The notes below the pieces were generated by a model. It saw only the letters and a list, made by a program, of their open reading frames with translations. It made no database searches and had not been told where the DNA came from. The translations under genes were made by a program, and so were the position numbers. From Hydrogenovibrio halophilus DSM 15072 (GTDB lineage Bacteria > Pseudomonadota > Gammaproteobacteria > Thiomicrospirales > Thiomicrospiraceae): a DNA stretch of 64,000 bases. Positions 1 to 7,762 of the stretch are shown here, in pieces; the stretch's first letter is position 1, and each line of letters begins with the position of its first letter. The stretch is from positions 1,929,164-1,993,163 of the forward strand of contig NZ_KB913033.1 of NCBI RefSeq assembly GCF_000384235.1. The letters run 5' to 3'.

Positions 1-89
1 TTGACCCGAAGCGTCTCGCAGCGGATATTGGATCCTGTCCCCGGCATCATGGTTTTCACCAGGCCTGGTCAATTTTGTCTGTCGGCGTA
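1..89. other. Left-edge intergenic stretch
   Basis: I see no coding sequence here. The only recognisable element is one copy of the 12-bp palindrome ACCAGGCCTGGT at 58-69, followed by an AT-rich tail (CAATTTTG) identical to the tail of the copy at 30843. Confidence 0.6.
58..69. repeat. First of 20 copies of the palindrome ACCAGGCCTGGT
   Basis: Copies begin at 58, 4443, 14697, 17028, 18078, 20460, 23702, 30843, 33741, 35237, 39022, 40977, 44316, 47612, 47997, 52144, 55182, 57157, 61309 and 62762. Seventeen are the exact 12-mer; 17028, 33741 and 40977 end in C instead of T. Intergenic copies are often followed by an AATTTTG-like tail. The core holds an AGGCCT and two CCWGG sites. Confidence 0.95.
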
Positions 90-629
90 TCAGGCCGGTT
101 CATTGGGCGGATCGTCATCGGTCAGAGGCGGCACGGCGTCGGCCTGATTCATCGCCTGTTGGTTGCGTTGGCGGCATTGCAGGCACAGATTGAGCAGTTG
201 TTTGACCAGCTCGGCGATTTCCGGTTGATGGGTGGCCTCAAGCAAGTGATTGTAAAAACAGGTGTGGGTGCGGATCATGTCGTTGACCAGTTGATGCGCT
301 TCCACTGGCGTCATCAGGTAATGAGTCCGTTCCATCAGATTGGGCGCGGGGTGGTCGTAGTCCAGATGCGGAATTTCCCAGGGCGGAATGCGCGGCAGCT
401 CCACGTTTTTGAGCGCCTGCAGCACGATGTCCAACTCCTCGCTCAGCGCCGGGCTGAAAGCTTCGAACACTTCGGCGGCGGCGACGTTGTGATGCGCGCG
501 CAAGGCATGGGCGAAAGTGTCGCAGTGATACAGGGTTTCTTCGATCATTTCCGAAGCGGTGGCCACCACCCAGGCAAAGTTTTTGTTGGTGGTTTTGACA
601 TGCGGGTGCGGGGCGTTGGTCAGGCTCAT
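90..629 (-). CDS. Hypothetical helical (possibly ferritin-like) protein downstream of korB
   Basis: A 179-residue protein of unknown function. It is predicted soluble and mostly alpha-helical, with Glu and His spread over the helices (EVFEAF near residue 53; VEAHQLVNDM and TCFYNHLLEATH further on), which recalls ferritin-like four-helix proteins. That resemblance is weak and I see no clear ExxH pair. There is no signal peptide or membrane segment. Its start overlaps the korB stop by four bases (626-629), so it is translationally coupled to the 2-oxoacid oxidoreductase and may be an accessory or oxygen-protection factor. The C-terminal tail is acidic and proline-rich. Confidence 0.7.
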   Translation of the reverse strand: MSLTNAPHPHVKTTNKNFAWVVATASEMIEETLYHCDTFAHALRAHHNVAAAEVFEAFSPALSEELDIVLQALKNVELPRIPPWEIPHLDYDHPAPNLMERTHYLMTPVEAHQLVNDMIRTHTCFYNHLLEATHQPEIAELVKQLLNLCLQCRQRNQQAMNQADAVPPLTDDDPPNEPA

Positions 630-1519
630 AACACCAGCTCCTGTTCAATCTCGTCCAGGCTGTGAGTGGCTTCGGATGCCGGCGCATAGACGGGTTGGTC
701 GGCCTGATAAAAAATGCCGGTATCAAAGCCGTCGCTGGCATGAATCGCTTGCGCCGCCTCCAGTTTGTTGGGCGTGGGTTCGATGTTCAGCGGCCGCATC
801 TGTTTCTGCCAGGCCTTTTGTTCGGGGCGGAAGGTCACGCACGGGCTTTTGATTTCGATCACCGAAAAGCCCTTGTGTTCGATGCCGTCGCTGATCAATT
901 TGGTCAAACCTTTGGGATCGCCGGAAAACCCACGGGCGATGAAGCTGGCACCGGCGGCCAGCGCCACGCCCAACGGATTGAAGGCGGTGATGCCGGTGCC
1001 GTGCGGGGCCAGTTTGCTGTGCCAGTCAGGATCGCTGGTGGGCGAGGGCTGGCCTTTGGTCATGCCATAGACTTCGTTGTCCATCACCAGATAGGTCATG
1101 TCCATATTGCGCCGACAGGCGTGCAGAAAGTGGTTGCCGCCAATGGAGTAGCCATCGCCGTCGCCACCGGCCACCAGCACGGTCAAATCCGGTCGGGCCA
1201 TTTTCAGCCCCGCCGCAACGGCCAGTGCCCGACCGTGTACGCCGTGAAAGCCGTAACTGCTCAAATAGGCAGGCAGGCGCGAGGAACAGCCAATGCCGGT
1301 GATCATGGCCAGTTCTTCCGGCGGCCGATTCAACCAGGCCAGCGCTTTGGTCAGCGCCCGCAGCACAAAGAAATGGCCGCACCCCGGACACCAGACCGGA
1401 TGATTCTGCGACAGATAATCGTTGGGTTTGGCCGGACGGACTTCGACCGGCGTCTGATCCAGACGTTCCACCGCCTGAGCCTTGTTCATCTGGGTCTTGG
1501 TCGCTTCCGTCATGTTCAT
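626..1519 (-). CDS. korB: 2-oxoacid:ferredoxin oxidoreductase, beta subunit
   Basis: TPP-binding catalytic subunit (297 residues) of a 2-oxoacid, probably 2-oxoglutarate, ferredoxin oxidoreductase. It interconverts 2-oxoacid + CoA and acyl-CoA + CO2 + reduced ferredoxin in the cytoplasm. Diagnostic stretches are HPVWCPGCGHF near residue 40, GIGCSSRLPAY, and the GDGDGYSIGGNH TPP/Mg motif followed by NEVYGMTKGQ. Its start overlaps korA by four bases, so the two subunits are made together. Sulfur-oxidising gammaproteobacteria with an incomplete TCA cycle often carry this enzyme in place of 2-oxoglutarate dehydrogenase; whether it runs oxidatively or reductively cannot be read here. Confidence 0.92.
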   Translation of the reverse strand: MNMTEATKTQMNKAQAVERLDQTPVEVRPAKPNDYLSQNHPVWCPGCGHFFVLRALTKALAWLNRPPEELAMITGIGCSSRLPAYLSSYGFHGVHGRALAVAAGLKMARPDLTVLVAGGDGDGYSIGGNHFLHACRRNMDMTYLVMDNEVYGMTKGQPSPTSDPDWHSKLAPHGTGITAFNPLGVALAAGASFIARGFSGDPKGLTKLISDGIEHKGFSVIEIKSPCVTFRPEQKAWQKQMRPLNIEPTPNKLEAAQAIHASDGFDTGIFYQADQPVYAPASEATHSLDEIEQELVL

Positions 1520-3300
1520 TTGCCCTCCTTGGTCAGTCGGCGCAAGGTGCTGGCCAGCTCGCCCGGCGTAAACAGAATCGGACCGGAGCGGGCAATGGAT
1601 TGGCTGGATTTGGGCAGCGCCTGTTCGCTCAGCAGATAATGAAAAAGCTGGCCACTGGCGTTCTGTTCGACCACAAACACCTGTTGGCCTTTGCAGAGTT
1701 GGCGCAGAGTGTTGCTTTGCAGTGGCATCAGCAGGCGCAGACCCAGCAGCGAAAACTGCTCGTCTTTTTTGGCTTCGGCATTGTGGCGGGCCACCGCCTG
1801 CTTGCAGGCCTCGAACGAGGAACCCCAGGTGATGATCAAGCGTTTGCTTTTGCTCGCTGGCAAGTAAGTGGCCCAGTCATCGCCGTAGTCGAATTCGGTG
1901 AGTTTGCGCGCGCGCTTTTCGGTCTGCGCACTGTGGTCGCTGGCCGATGACGACGGCAGCCCGGTTTCGGTGTGCTCCAGTCCGTCGGCGGTATAGGCCC
2001 CGTGTTCCATTCCGGGCTGGGTCAAAGGCGAAATCCCCGAATCGGTCAGAGCATAACGGTGATAGTCGGCTGGGTCATTCGGGTGCGCCAGCAGGCGCGT
2101 CAGCCCACGGGTTTCGGCCATGTCCTCAAACGGGCTGGGGTCGCAGATCAGGCGTGATTGGCCCAGATGCTGGTCGGTGGCCAGAATCACCAGCGTTTGC
2201 AGGCGCTCGGCCAGCCCCAGCGCCCATTGGGTCACAGGCACACTTTCGCTCACATTTAAGGGCGCGACCACAATGTGCGGCGCTTCCCCGTGCAGCCCAT
2301 ACAGAATCTGGTTGAGATCGCTCTGTTCCGATTTGGTGGGAATGCCGGTGGACGGGCCGCCGCGCATCACCGTGATCACCAGCGCCGGGGTTTCGCTGGC
2401 CACGGCCAGCCCCATGGCTTCGGTCATCAGTGCCAGACCGGGACCGGAGGTGGCGGTCATCGACGGCTGGCCGCCAAAGGAGCCACCAATCACCATGTTC
2501 ATGGCCGCCAGTTCGTCTTCGGCAATCAGCACCTGGCCGCCGCGTTTTTCGATGCGCGGCGCCAGATACTCGACAATGTCGGTCGCGGGGGTGATCGGGT
2601 AGGCCGCCGCCAGCTTCAAGCCGCCACGCAAAGCGCCGATGGCGCAGGCTTCGTTGCCACTCAGGTGCCAGCGGGGTTTGTCCGTCGGCTGCCAGTTCTG
2701 CAAGGGCGACGGTTTGGCCGCTTCCACCAGCGTCTGCCCCAGTCGCACTGTCTCCATCGACAGCCGGACCGCTTCTTCGCCTTTGCGTCCCAGCGTTTTT
2801 TGCAGTGCCTGTTCAATGTGGGTGTCGGCCAGCCCCAGGCGCTGAGCAATCACGCCCAACCCCAGCATATTGATCCGCCCACCCTGAATCTGCTTGAGCG
2901 TGGTCATCAGCGGCAAGGGGGTGCAATCGGCCCCGGAATCGACCACGCCCTGTGGTGGCTTTTCGCGGCTGTCGTCGTAGAAAATCTGGGTGTCAGAGGT
3001 CAGCGGAATTTCATCGGCAAAGCGCATGAAGTTTTTCCAGTCCAGCGCCAGATGCAGATCGGTGGCTTCGGGCAGGGTTTCAATCGGCTGATCGGACAGA
3101 TTCAGAAACACCGCCGACTCCCCGCCGCGAATCTGCGGACCGAAACTGCGGGTCATCGCGCCGTAAAAACCAGCCTTGCCAAAGGCTTCCAGCAGAATCA
3201 GTCCCACTGTGACTGCACCGGCACCCCCGGCCCCGGAAATGGATACGCTCAAACGGTGATCGGCAGGAATGGGGGCGGGAATCAAGGCCGTGGCTGTCAT
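1516..3300 (-). CDS. korA: 2-oxoacid:ferredoxin oxidoreductase, fused gamma-alpha subunit
   Basis: Large subunit (594 residues) with the gamma domain at the N-terminus (residues ~15-190: SISGAGGAGAVTVG, SFGPQIRGGES) fused to the pyrimidine-binding alpha domain (from ~215: GNEACAIGALRGGLKLAAAYPITPATDI). This fused form is common in KorAB-type enzymes. It works with the downstream korB product. The ATG at 3300 is preceded by AAAGGA. An insert around residues 440-470, rich in Thr, Ser and His, separates the alpha domain from the last domain (LIITWGSSFEA). It is the first gene of a three-gene minus-strand operon. Confidence 0.92.
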   Translation of the reverse strand: MTATALIPAPIPADHRLSVSISGAGGAGAVTVGLILLEAFGKAGFYGAMTRSFGPQIRGGESAVFLNLSDQPIETLPEATDLHLALDWKNFMRFADEIPLTSDTQIFYDDSREKPPQGVVDSGADCTPLPLMTTLKQIQGGRINMLGLGVIAQRLGLADTHIEQALQKTLGRKGEEAVRLSMETVRLGQTLVEAAKPSPLQNWQPTDKPRWHLSGNEACAIGALRGGLKLAAAYPITPATDIVEYLAPRIEKRGGQVLIAEDELAAMNMVIGGSFGGQPSMTATSGPGLALMTEAMGLAVASETPALVITVMRGGPSTGIPTKSEQSDLNQILYGLHGEAPHIVVAPLNVSESVPVTQWALGLAERLQTLVILATDQHLGQSRLICDPSPFEDMAETRGLTRLLAHPNDPADYHRYALTDSGISPLTQPGMEHGAYTADGLEHTETGLPSSSASDHSAQTEKRARKLTEFDYGDDWATYLPASKSKRLIITWGSSFEACKQAVARHNAEAKKDEQFSLLGLRLLMPLQSNTLRQLCKGQQVFVVEQNASGQLFHYLLSEQALPKSSQSIARSGPILFTPGELASTLRRLTKEGK

Positions 3301-3475
3301 GGAAATCCTTTCTGGAAAGCGTCCGAAAAACTATAGCAAAGTTTGCCTACAAAAAAAACAAAGTGTCACGCTCGTTCATTTCAGGCGTCATGCCTGTGAA
3401 AGCCGACATCGTTCACATCCTTGTGTGCTGATCGGTCAGGTCCGTTCGTGACAGTCAGGTGTCATCGGCTTTGAC

Positions 3476-3504
3476 TTGACCTTTTCAGCGCGACCGCTCA
3501 GAAT
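3476..3504 (+). promoter_or_regulatory. Possible sigma70 promoter for the membrane protein at 3529
   Basis: TTGACC at 3476-3481 and CAGAAT at 3499-3504 are separated by 17 bp, ahead of an AAAAGGAGG ribosome site. The rest of 3301-3475 holds no gene I can recognise. Confidence 0.4.
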
Positions 3505-3528
3505 GAATCAAAAAAGGAGGATGACAGC

Positions 3529-3936
3529 ATGGGTTCACAGGTATCGGTTCAATCGAAGCAGGGTGGTCTTCTATCCACATTGGGCAAAATCCCCTGGATG
3601 TTGCTGGTTGTCGGCTTTCTGATCGCGGCGCATGTGATGCAGATTTCGCTGGAAGGCACGCCCGGTTACGTCTTTATCGGCGTCGCCATTGCGGTTTTGT
3701 TTATCGAGATGTTCAAATCCGGCGACATCAGCGCCATGGCTTTTCTGCTGGACCAGTTCTGGGCGGTATTGAACGTAGCGTTGGCCAGTGGTTTGTTGAC
3801 CTTCTTGTATTTTGTCGAAGGGGTGCAGCCGCATTTTTACCATTGGGCCGGGTTTGCGATCATTCTCGCCGACGCGCTGCTCAATCCGTTCAATGCCTTC
3901 CGCATGGCATTGCGTAACTTTGACGTGCAGGGGTAA
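3529..3936 (+). CDS. Small integral membrane protein, function unknown
   Basis: A 135-residue hydrophobic protein with about four predicted membrane segments (residues ~24-40, ~45-63, ~80-95, ~103-120) and a short polar N-terminus. It has a strong ribosome site (AAAAGGAGG) seven bases before the ATG. I do not recognise the family. The next gene, a small lipoprotein, starts three bases after its stop, so the two are probably co-expressed envelope proteins. Confidence 0.75.
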   Translation: MGSQVSVQSKQGGLLSTLGKIPWMLLVVGFLIAAHVMQISLEGTPGYVFIGVAIAVLFIEMFKSGDISAMAFLLDQFWAVLNVALASGLLTFLYFVEGVQPHFYHWAGFAIILADALLNPFNAFRMALRNFDVQG

Positions 3937-3939
3937 ACC

Positions 3940-4122
3940 ATGTCACGGACCCACTGGATCGTTGGCGGGGCCTTGCTGATGGCGTTGAATCTGACCGGTT
4001 GCGCCAGTTACGACGCCGAAAAAGCCAAGGCCGAAGCCGAACGCAAAGCCGCTCAGGAAGAACGGGCCGAACGCTCGCATCGCCAGATGGATCGGGCGTT
4101 GGACAAACCCTCTTCTCAATGA
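3940..4122 (+). CDS. Small lipoprotein with charged helical tail
   Basis: A 60-residue protein with a lipoprotein signal peptide (hydrophobic core then LNLTGC, so Cys21 would be lipidated). The mature part is a very charged helix rich in Glu, Lys, Arg and Ala (AEKAKAEAERKAAQEE). A ribosome site AGGGG precedes the ATG. Short Lys/Glu-rich helical lipoproteins of this type often sit in the envelope with no known enzymatic role; the function is not known here. Confidence 0.7.
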   Translation: MSRTHWIVGGALLMALNLTGCASYDAEKAKAEAERKAAQEERAERSHRQMDRALDKPSSQ

Positions 4123-4159
4123 GATGGCCCTTTCCACCCCGACAGGAATGACCTGAAGC

Positions 4160-5062
4160 ATGTGGCAGCGTTTCAAACAATCCCTCGGCCCCAAATCGAT
4201 CCAGGCCACCAGAGCGCCCAAAGGCCGTGGCGGGCCGGTCCTGACTCTGTCGCATCCGCTACCAAATTCGCAAAACTGGCCAGCGCACCCCAGTGTCTGT
4301 GCCGAATCGGGTCGGGCGTTTTTTCAGTGCAAACCCACTCGCCGACGCGGATCGGTCGCGCTCAAAGTCACGCCCGAACGCATTACCTTTCTGGTGCCGA
4401 ATGTTCTAAGCAAAAAACAAATGGCCACCACCTTTGAAAATCACCAGGCCTGGTTGTTTTCCAGTCTGCATCAGCAATTACAGCGCTTGCAGCAACAACG
4501 CCAACAAAGCCCGTTTCACCTTCAATGCGACCATCCCTTCGCGTTGCTGGGCGAAGAGTGGACATGGCAACTGACGCCCTGCGACAAGATCCAAGTCCAC
4601 CCCAAAGCCAGCATCGACTGGACGCAACGCCACTGGAAAGTGCGCGCCACCCCGGCCGATGTCGCCACCATCCAACAAGCCTTGGGCACTGACCCAACCC
4701 GCCTGCCCGAGCGCTTGCAAACCGTGTTCAGAAAACTATGTCAGGCCCGCCTGACTCAATGGCTGTCAGAAACCTTGCCAGACAGAGCCGCACAAATCGG
4801 CGTGCAACCCACAGACTGGCAAGTTAAACACTACCGCGCCCGATGGGGCAGCTGCGATCACAAAGGCCGCGTCCGCTTCCACTGGGCCATCGCCCTGATG
4901 CCGGAATCCGTCGCCGATTATGTACTGGTCCACGAACTCTGTCATCTGATTCACTTTGATCACTCCAGACACTTTTGGCAGCAGGTCGCCCAACACAGCC
5001 CAAACTTTCAGGAAGCAGAACGATTTCTAAAACGGGAAGGCGCTGGGTTGATGTGGGTGTGA
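4160..5062 (+). CDS. ygjP: YgjP-like metal-dependent hydrolase (M48/SprT-like)
   Basis: A 300-residue protein of the YgjP/DUF45 group. The C-terminal third carries the zinc-protease signature YRARWGSCD (residue ~223), then VLVHELCHLIHFDHSRHFW, in which HELCH provides two zinc-binding His and the catalytic Glu and the later HSRHFW supplies the usual downstream His. No signal peptide is obvious, so it is probably cytoplasmic. The first ~60 residues are basic and variable, making it longer than the ~240 typical of the family, so a later start is possible. One ACCAGGCCTGGT palindrome (4443-4454) lies inside the gene and encodes His-Gln-Ala-Trp. Confidence 0.8.
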   Translation: MWQRFKQSLGPKSIQATRAPKGRGGPVLTLSHPLPNSQNWPAHPSVCAESGRAFFQCKPTRRRGSVALKVTPERITFLVPNVLSKKQMATTFENHQAWLFSSLHQQLQRLQQQRQQSPFHLQCDHPFALLGEEWTWQLTPCDKIQVHPKASIDWTQRHWKVRATPADVATIQQALGTDPTRLPERLQTVFRKLCQARLTQWLSETLPDRAAQIGVQPTDWQVKHYRARWGSCDHKGRVRFHWAIALMPESVADYVLVHELCHLIHFDHSRHFWQQVAQHSPNFQEAERFLKREGAGLMWV

Positions 5063-5231
5063 GGCTGGCATGACTCTAACTCCTGAAACTGAACATTTAT
5101 TTGTATATGAAAAAAATATTGTTTTAACATTTATTTATATGCGTTGTTATATTTATTAATATAATTAACCAAAAAAAATAACAATAATAAAAAACAAATA
5201 ATGATAAAAATTAAATTTAAATGAGGTTAAA
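5063..5231. other. Very AT-rich junction at the edge of the foreign block
   Basis: From about 5085 the sequence switches abruptly to almost pure A/T. I see no ORF or tRNA. A GAGG ribosome site at ~5222 serves the next gene. This composition break marks the left edge of the accessory block. Confidence 0.55.
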
Positions 5232-5774
5232 ATGTTAGGGGTTGATTGGGCAAAATTGTTTACTAGTCTGATTTCATCATTAGGTGCTGTTTTTGCTGTA
5301 TATAAACTTTGGTTTCAACGAAGGCTAGAGGACTACAAAAGAAAGTTAGAAAATAATAGTAAGTTGTTCGAAATAGAGATTGAATTGTTGAAAGAAGTAA
5401 GTGTAATCAATATTAAAGCACAGAATCCCCAAATAAACATTCGTGTTCAGCCACCAGTATATGAAGCATTCGCCAGTAAGCATTGCGAATACATTGATGG
5501 CCTAAATTGATTGAATGAAAGTTATGCATTTGTTTTGACACTAGAACTGCGCCATAAGCTGCAAGAATTGATTGCTAGGCTTGAGCGTTACACTGGTTTG
5601 GTAGAATCTTGTAAATCACGAAACACAACCTACGAAATGGGAAAATATTGTGTTTACGAGAACTTTAGTAAAGAACAGACTCAAGAAACTACATCGGTAA
5701 TGAACGAGTTTGATGCATTCTTTCAGCTTATTCAGCGAAAGGTGTTCAAAACAGCGGGAAGAAATGAAATTTAA
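5232..5774 (+). pseudogene. Membrane-anchored coiled-coil protein interrupted by an in-frame TGA
   Basis: One continuous reading frame of 181 codons is interrupted by a single TGA at 5508-5510. The part before it (92 residues) has one N-terminal membrane segment (residues ~10-28) and a charged coiled-coil helix (residues ~30-60). The part after it (from the TTG at 5511, about 87 residues) is helical. There is no ribosome site for a restart. Either the gene is broken by one nonsense mutation, or a 92-residue membrane protein is followed by remnants. I do not recognise the family. AT-rich codon use differs from flanking genes. Confidence 0.55.
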
Positions 5775-5778
5775 AATG

Positions 5779-5824
5779 TGGTTAACGGGGCCGCTGCACT
5801 GTCCCCATTACCAACGGCGTTATG
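5779..5824 (+). other. Possible integron attC-like recombination site
   Basis: The stretch begins with GTTAACGGGGCCG and ends with CAACGGCGTTATG. TAAC/GTTA and GCCG/CGGC can pair as the outer arms of an imperfect hairpin, and GCGTTATG resembles the R' core of attC sites. The next ORF starts at the ATG inside this core, as is common for gene cassettes. The match is imperfect and no folding was run. Confidence 0.4.
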
Positions 5825-7144
5825 ACTGAGGTGATAAAATTGAGTGAGATGTTTGAAATAGCCTATGCGGCTGCATCGAATAGGCTATGCTTTTTTACGG
5901 GAACAGGATTCTCCAAGGCAGCTTCAGATAATTCTGCACCGAGTTGGCAAGGTCTTCTCGAGGAAGTTTGTGAGCTACTTCCAAACGAGGATAGTTTGAA
6001 AAACGGTTTGTTCCCAGAAGGGAAGAGCAGCCCCTTGAGCCTAGAAGAGGCTGCTCAGGTGATTTCAATTGAACTAAGTTCGTATGGAAAAAGTATTCAC
6101 GAAGAGGTTTCTAAAATAATTTCACGAATTAAACTAAAAGGCGACAATGACCATCTGAGTGAATTCTTCTCATCAAGAGCATTTAGGGTTGTTACGACCA
6201 ATTATGATAAGCTCGCAGAAGAACTAACATCTGATAATGAGTGCCACTCAATAGCCCCTGGGTTGCCAATCCCCAAGTCACCCGCGAGTGTGAAAATCTA
6301 TCATGTCCACGGATCTATAGATTCTCCGCACAACATGGTTTTAACTTCTGATGACTATTTTAAATTTATCAATAATCATTCTTATTTTTCGAGAAAGTTA
6401 AGCACAGTTTTGCACGAGAACACTGTTGTTATATTGGGTTATTCTCTTGGTGATACAAACCTAAAAGCAATAATGAGCGACTATAAAGGTTTCTCAAAAA
6501 GCCATGTTGTGGGGGCTAATATTTTTCTCGTAGCAAGGTCTTTAGTGGATCAACATGTAAAAGACTATTATTCTCATTGTTACGGAATAAGGGTCATTGA
6601 TAACTTGGATATCTATGATTTTTTTCAAGAGTTAAATGAAAAAATTCCACGAGTGGAACGGATTGTTGATAAATCGATAAAGCATATTAGGAAGGTAATT
6701 TATGATGAGCGGTCTTTCAAGAAAAGTTATCTTAGTCTTGAAGACTCTTTTTCAAAAATAATTTCTTCGCTATCGGCGGAAGGCTTAAGCTTGGAAAACG
6801 AAAGGGTAGTTGAAGTTCTTGGAGAAATTATTGATGCTAAACGGGAACTAACTACTGAGAACAATGCCTGGGAGCAATATGTGCATTTTGCAAAGTGGCT
6901 TATTTACTTGGGAACGATTTTTGAGATAGAAGGAACATCTATCGAAAAAATATACTTGAATGCTGTTTTGAGATCAATGCAAACAATGAGCAAGAGTTTA
7001 ATAATTGGATATTCATGGCATGCCTATAAAGCATGGAATGCTAGATGGCCATCTATAATTTCATCGAATCGCTCGTTGATTCGTAAATATATTGAAGAAA
7101 AAACAAATGATGTAGATGCTTTAGCTGTAGTGAATAGTATTTAG
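5822..7144 (+). CDS. SIR2-like domain protein, candidate anti-phage effector
   Basis: A 440-residue protein whose first ~230 residues are SIR2-like: FFTGTGFS (24-31, the nucleotide-binding loop), TTNYD (125-129), YHVHGS (160-165, with the presumed catalytic His) and GYSLGD (206-211). Stand-alone SIR2 domains in bacteria are mostly NAD-consuming effectors of phage defence. The C-terminal half (~235-440) is helical and unrecognised; it would be the sensing part by analogy. The start is uncertain: the ATG at 5822 lies in the attC-like core without a ribosome site, whereas a TTG at 5840 follows GAGGTG. AT-rich composition and cassette setting suggest transfer. Confidence 0.75.
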   Translation: MTEVIKLSEMFEIAYAAASNRLCFFTGTGFSKAASDNSAPSWQGLLEEVCELLPNEDSLKNGLFPEGKSSPLSLEEAAQVISIELSSYGKSIHEEVSKIISRIKLKGDNDHLSEFFSSRAFRVVTTNYDKLAEELTSDNECHSIAPGLPIPKSPASVKIYHVHGSIDSPHNMVLTSDDYFKFINNHSYFSRKLSTVLHENTVVILGYSLGDTNLKAIMSDYKGFSKSHVVGANIFLVARSLVDQHVKDYYSHCYGIRVIDNLDIYDFFQELNEKIPRVERIVDKSIKHIRKVIYDERSFKKSYLSLEDSFSKIISSLSAEGLSLENERVVEVLGEIIDAKRELTTENNAWEQYVHFAKWLIYLGTIFEIEGTSIEKIYLNAVLRSMQTMSKSLIIGYSWHAYKAWNARWPSIISSNRSLIRKYIEEKTNDVDALAVVNSI

Positions 7145-7267
7145 GGACCATAAGAAGTGTCATACCAATGCAGGTACGGTGCGCCCTTTACATTGCGTCT
7201 GCAGGCTACATTCCAAGAACGCGCATGCTACAAGCGTTAGCTGTCTCTATACTGATGGAGGAATTTC
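7145..7267 (+). other. Intergenic stretch ending in an attC-like core (GCGTTAGCTGT)
   Basis: The core AAGCGTTAGCTGT at 7232-7244 matches the 3' end of many integron attC sites, and the next ORF starts 24 bases later behind a strong GGAGG. I could not find a convincing complementary R'' arm upstream, so the left half may be degenerate. Confidence 0.45.
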
Positions 7268-7762
7268 ATGAACTTTAACTCTTTTTATGCGGATATTCTA
7301 GCCACACTGATTGGTGGTGTGGTCTTGGCTGTTTTATTCTTTTGGTTCAGAGAAAAGGTCGTGCCCTTGCCAAGGATAACTGGGCGCTGGTATTTCGAGA
7401 TGCGCACAGTTGATACTTCTTACAAGCCCTACGATAACATGATCCTTAGATACGTCACTATCCTCTGGCGCGAAGGTAGCCGAGTTGAAGGAACGGTTGA
7501 GAAAACCTATGAAAATTCTTCTACCGGAGAACGAGACTTTGTTGGAACGAATCGTACTCGAGGTAAGGTCGAAGGTTACATGGAAAAAAACTATTTCGGT
7601 AAGGATAAAATTTTTTTGCATGTAGTCGAAGATGGTCATGGGCGCGAGTCCACAAACTTCTATGAACTCGTGGTGGATTCAAATTTGGTAATGGAAGGTA
7701 CATTTAGTTCAATGGTAGCTAACCAATCAGGCACGGTTAAATGGCAAAGAAGCAAGTTCTAA
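7268..7762 (+). CDS. Membrane-anchored beta-strand-rich protein, unknown
   Basis: A 164-residue protein with one N-terminal membrane segment (residues ~10-27) followed by a domain with regularly alternating hydrophobic residues that suggests a small beta-barrel: ITGRWYF (~37-43), RVEGTVEKTY, TRGKVEGYMEKNY, LVMEGTFSS and GTVKWQR at the end. The GxW start and G-rich turns recall lipocalin-like barrels, and the layout recalls membrane-anchored beta-barrel effectors, but I cannot assign a family. Strong ribosome site GGAGG. Its last 22 bases overlap the next gene, so the two proteins are translationally coupled. Confidence 0.7.
   Translation: MNFNSFYADILATLIGGVVLAVLFFWFREKVVPLPRITGRWYFEMRTVDTSYKPYDNMILRYVTILWREGSRVEGTVEKTYENSSTGERDFVGTNRTRGKVEGYMEKNYFGKDKIFLHVVEDGHGRESTNFYELVVDSNLVMEGTFSSMVANQSGTVKWQRSKF

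Noticed and set aside
5094-5150. attC-like site at TTTTAAC...GCGTTGTTA
   Set aside because: The right core GTTGTTA does not fit GTTRRRY and the AT-rich flank makes chance pairing easy.
5508-5510. In-frame TGA read as selenocysteine
   Set aside because: No SECIS-like hairpin follows directly, the context is not a redox site, and no sel gene is visible.
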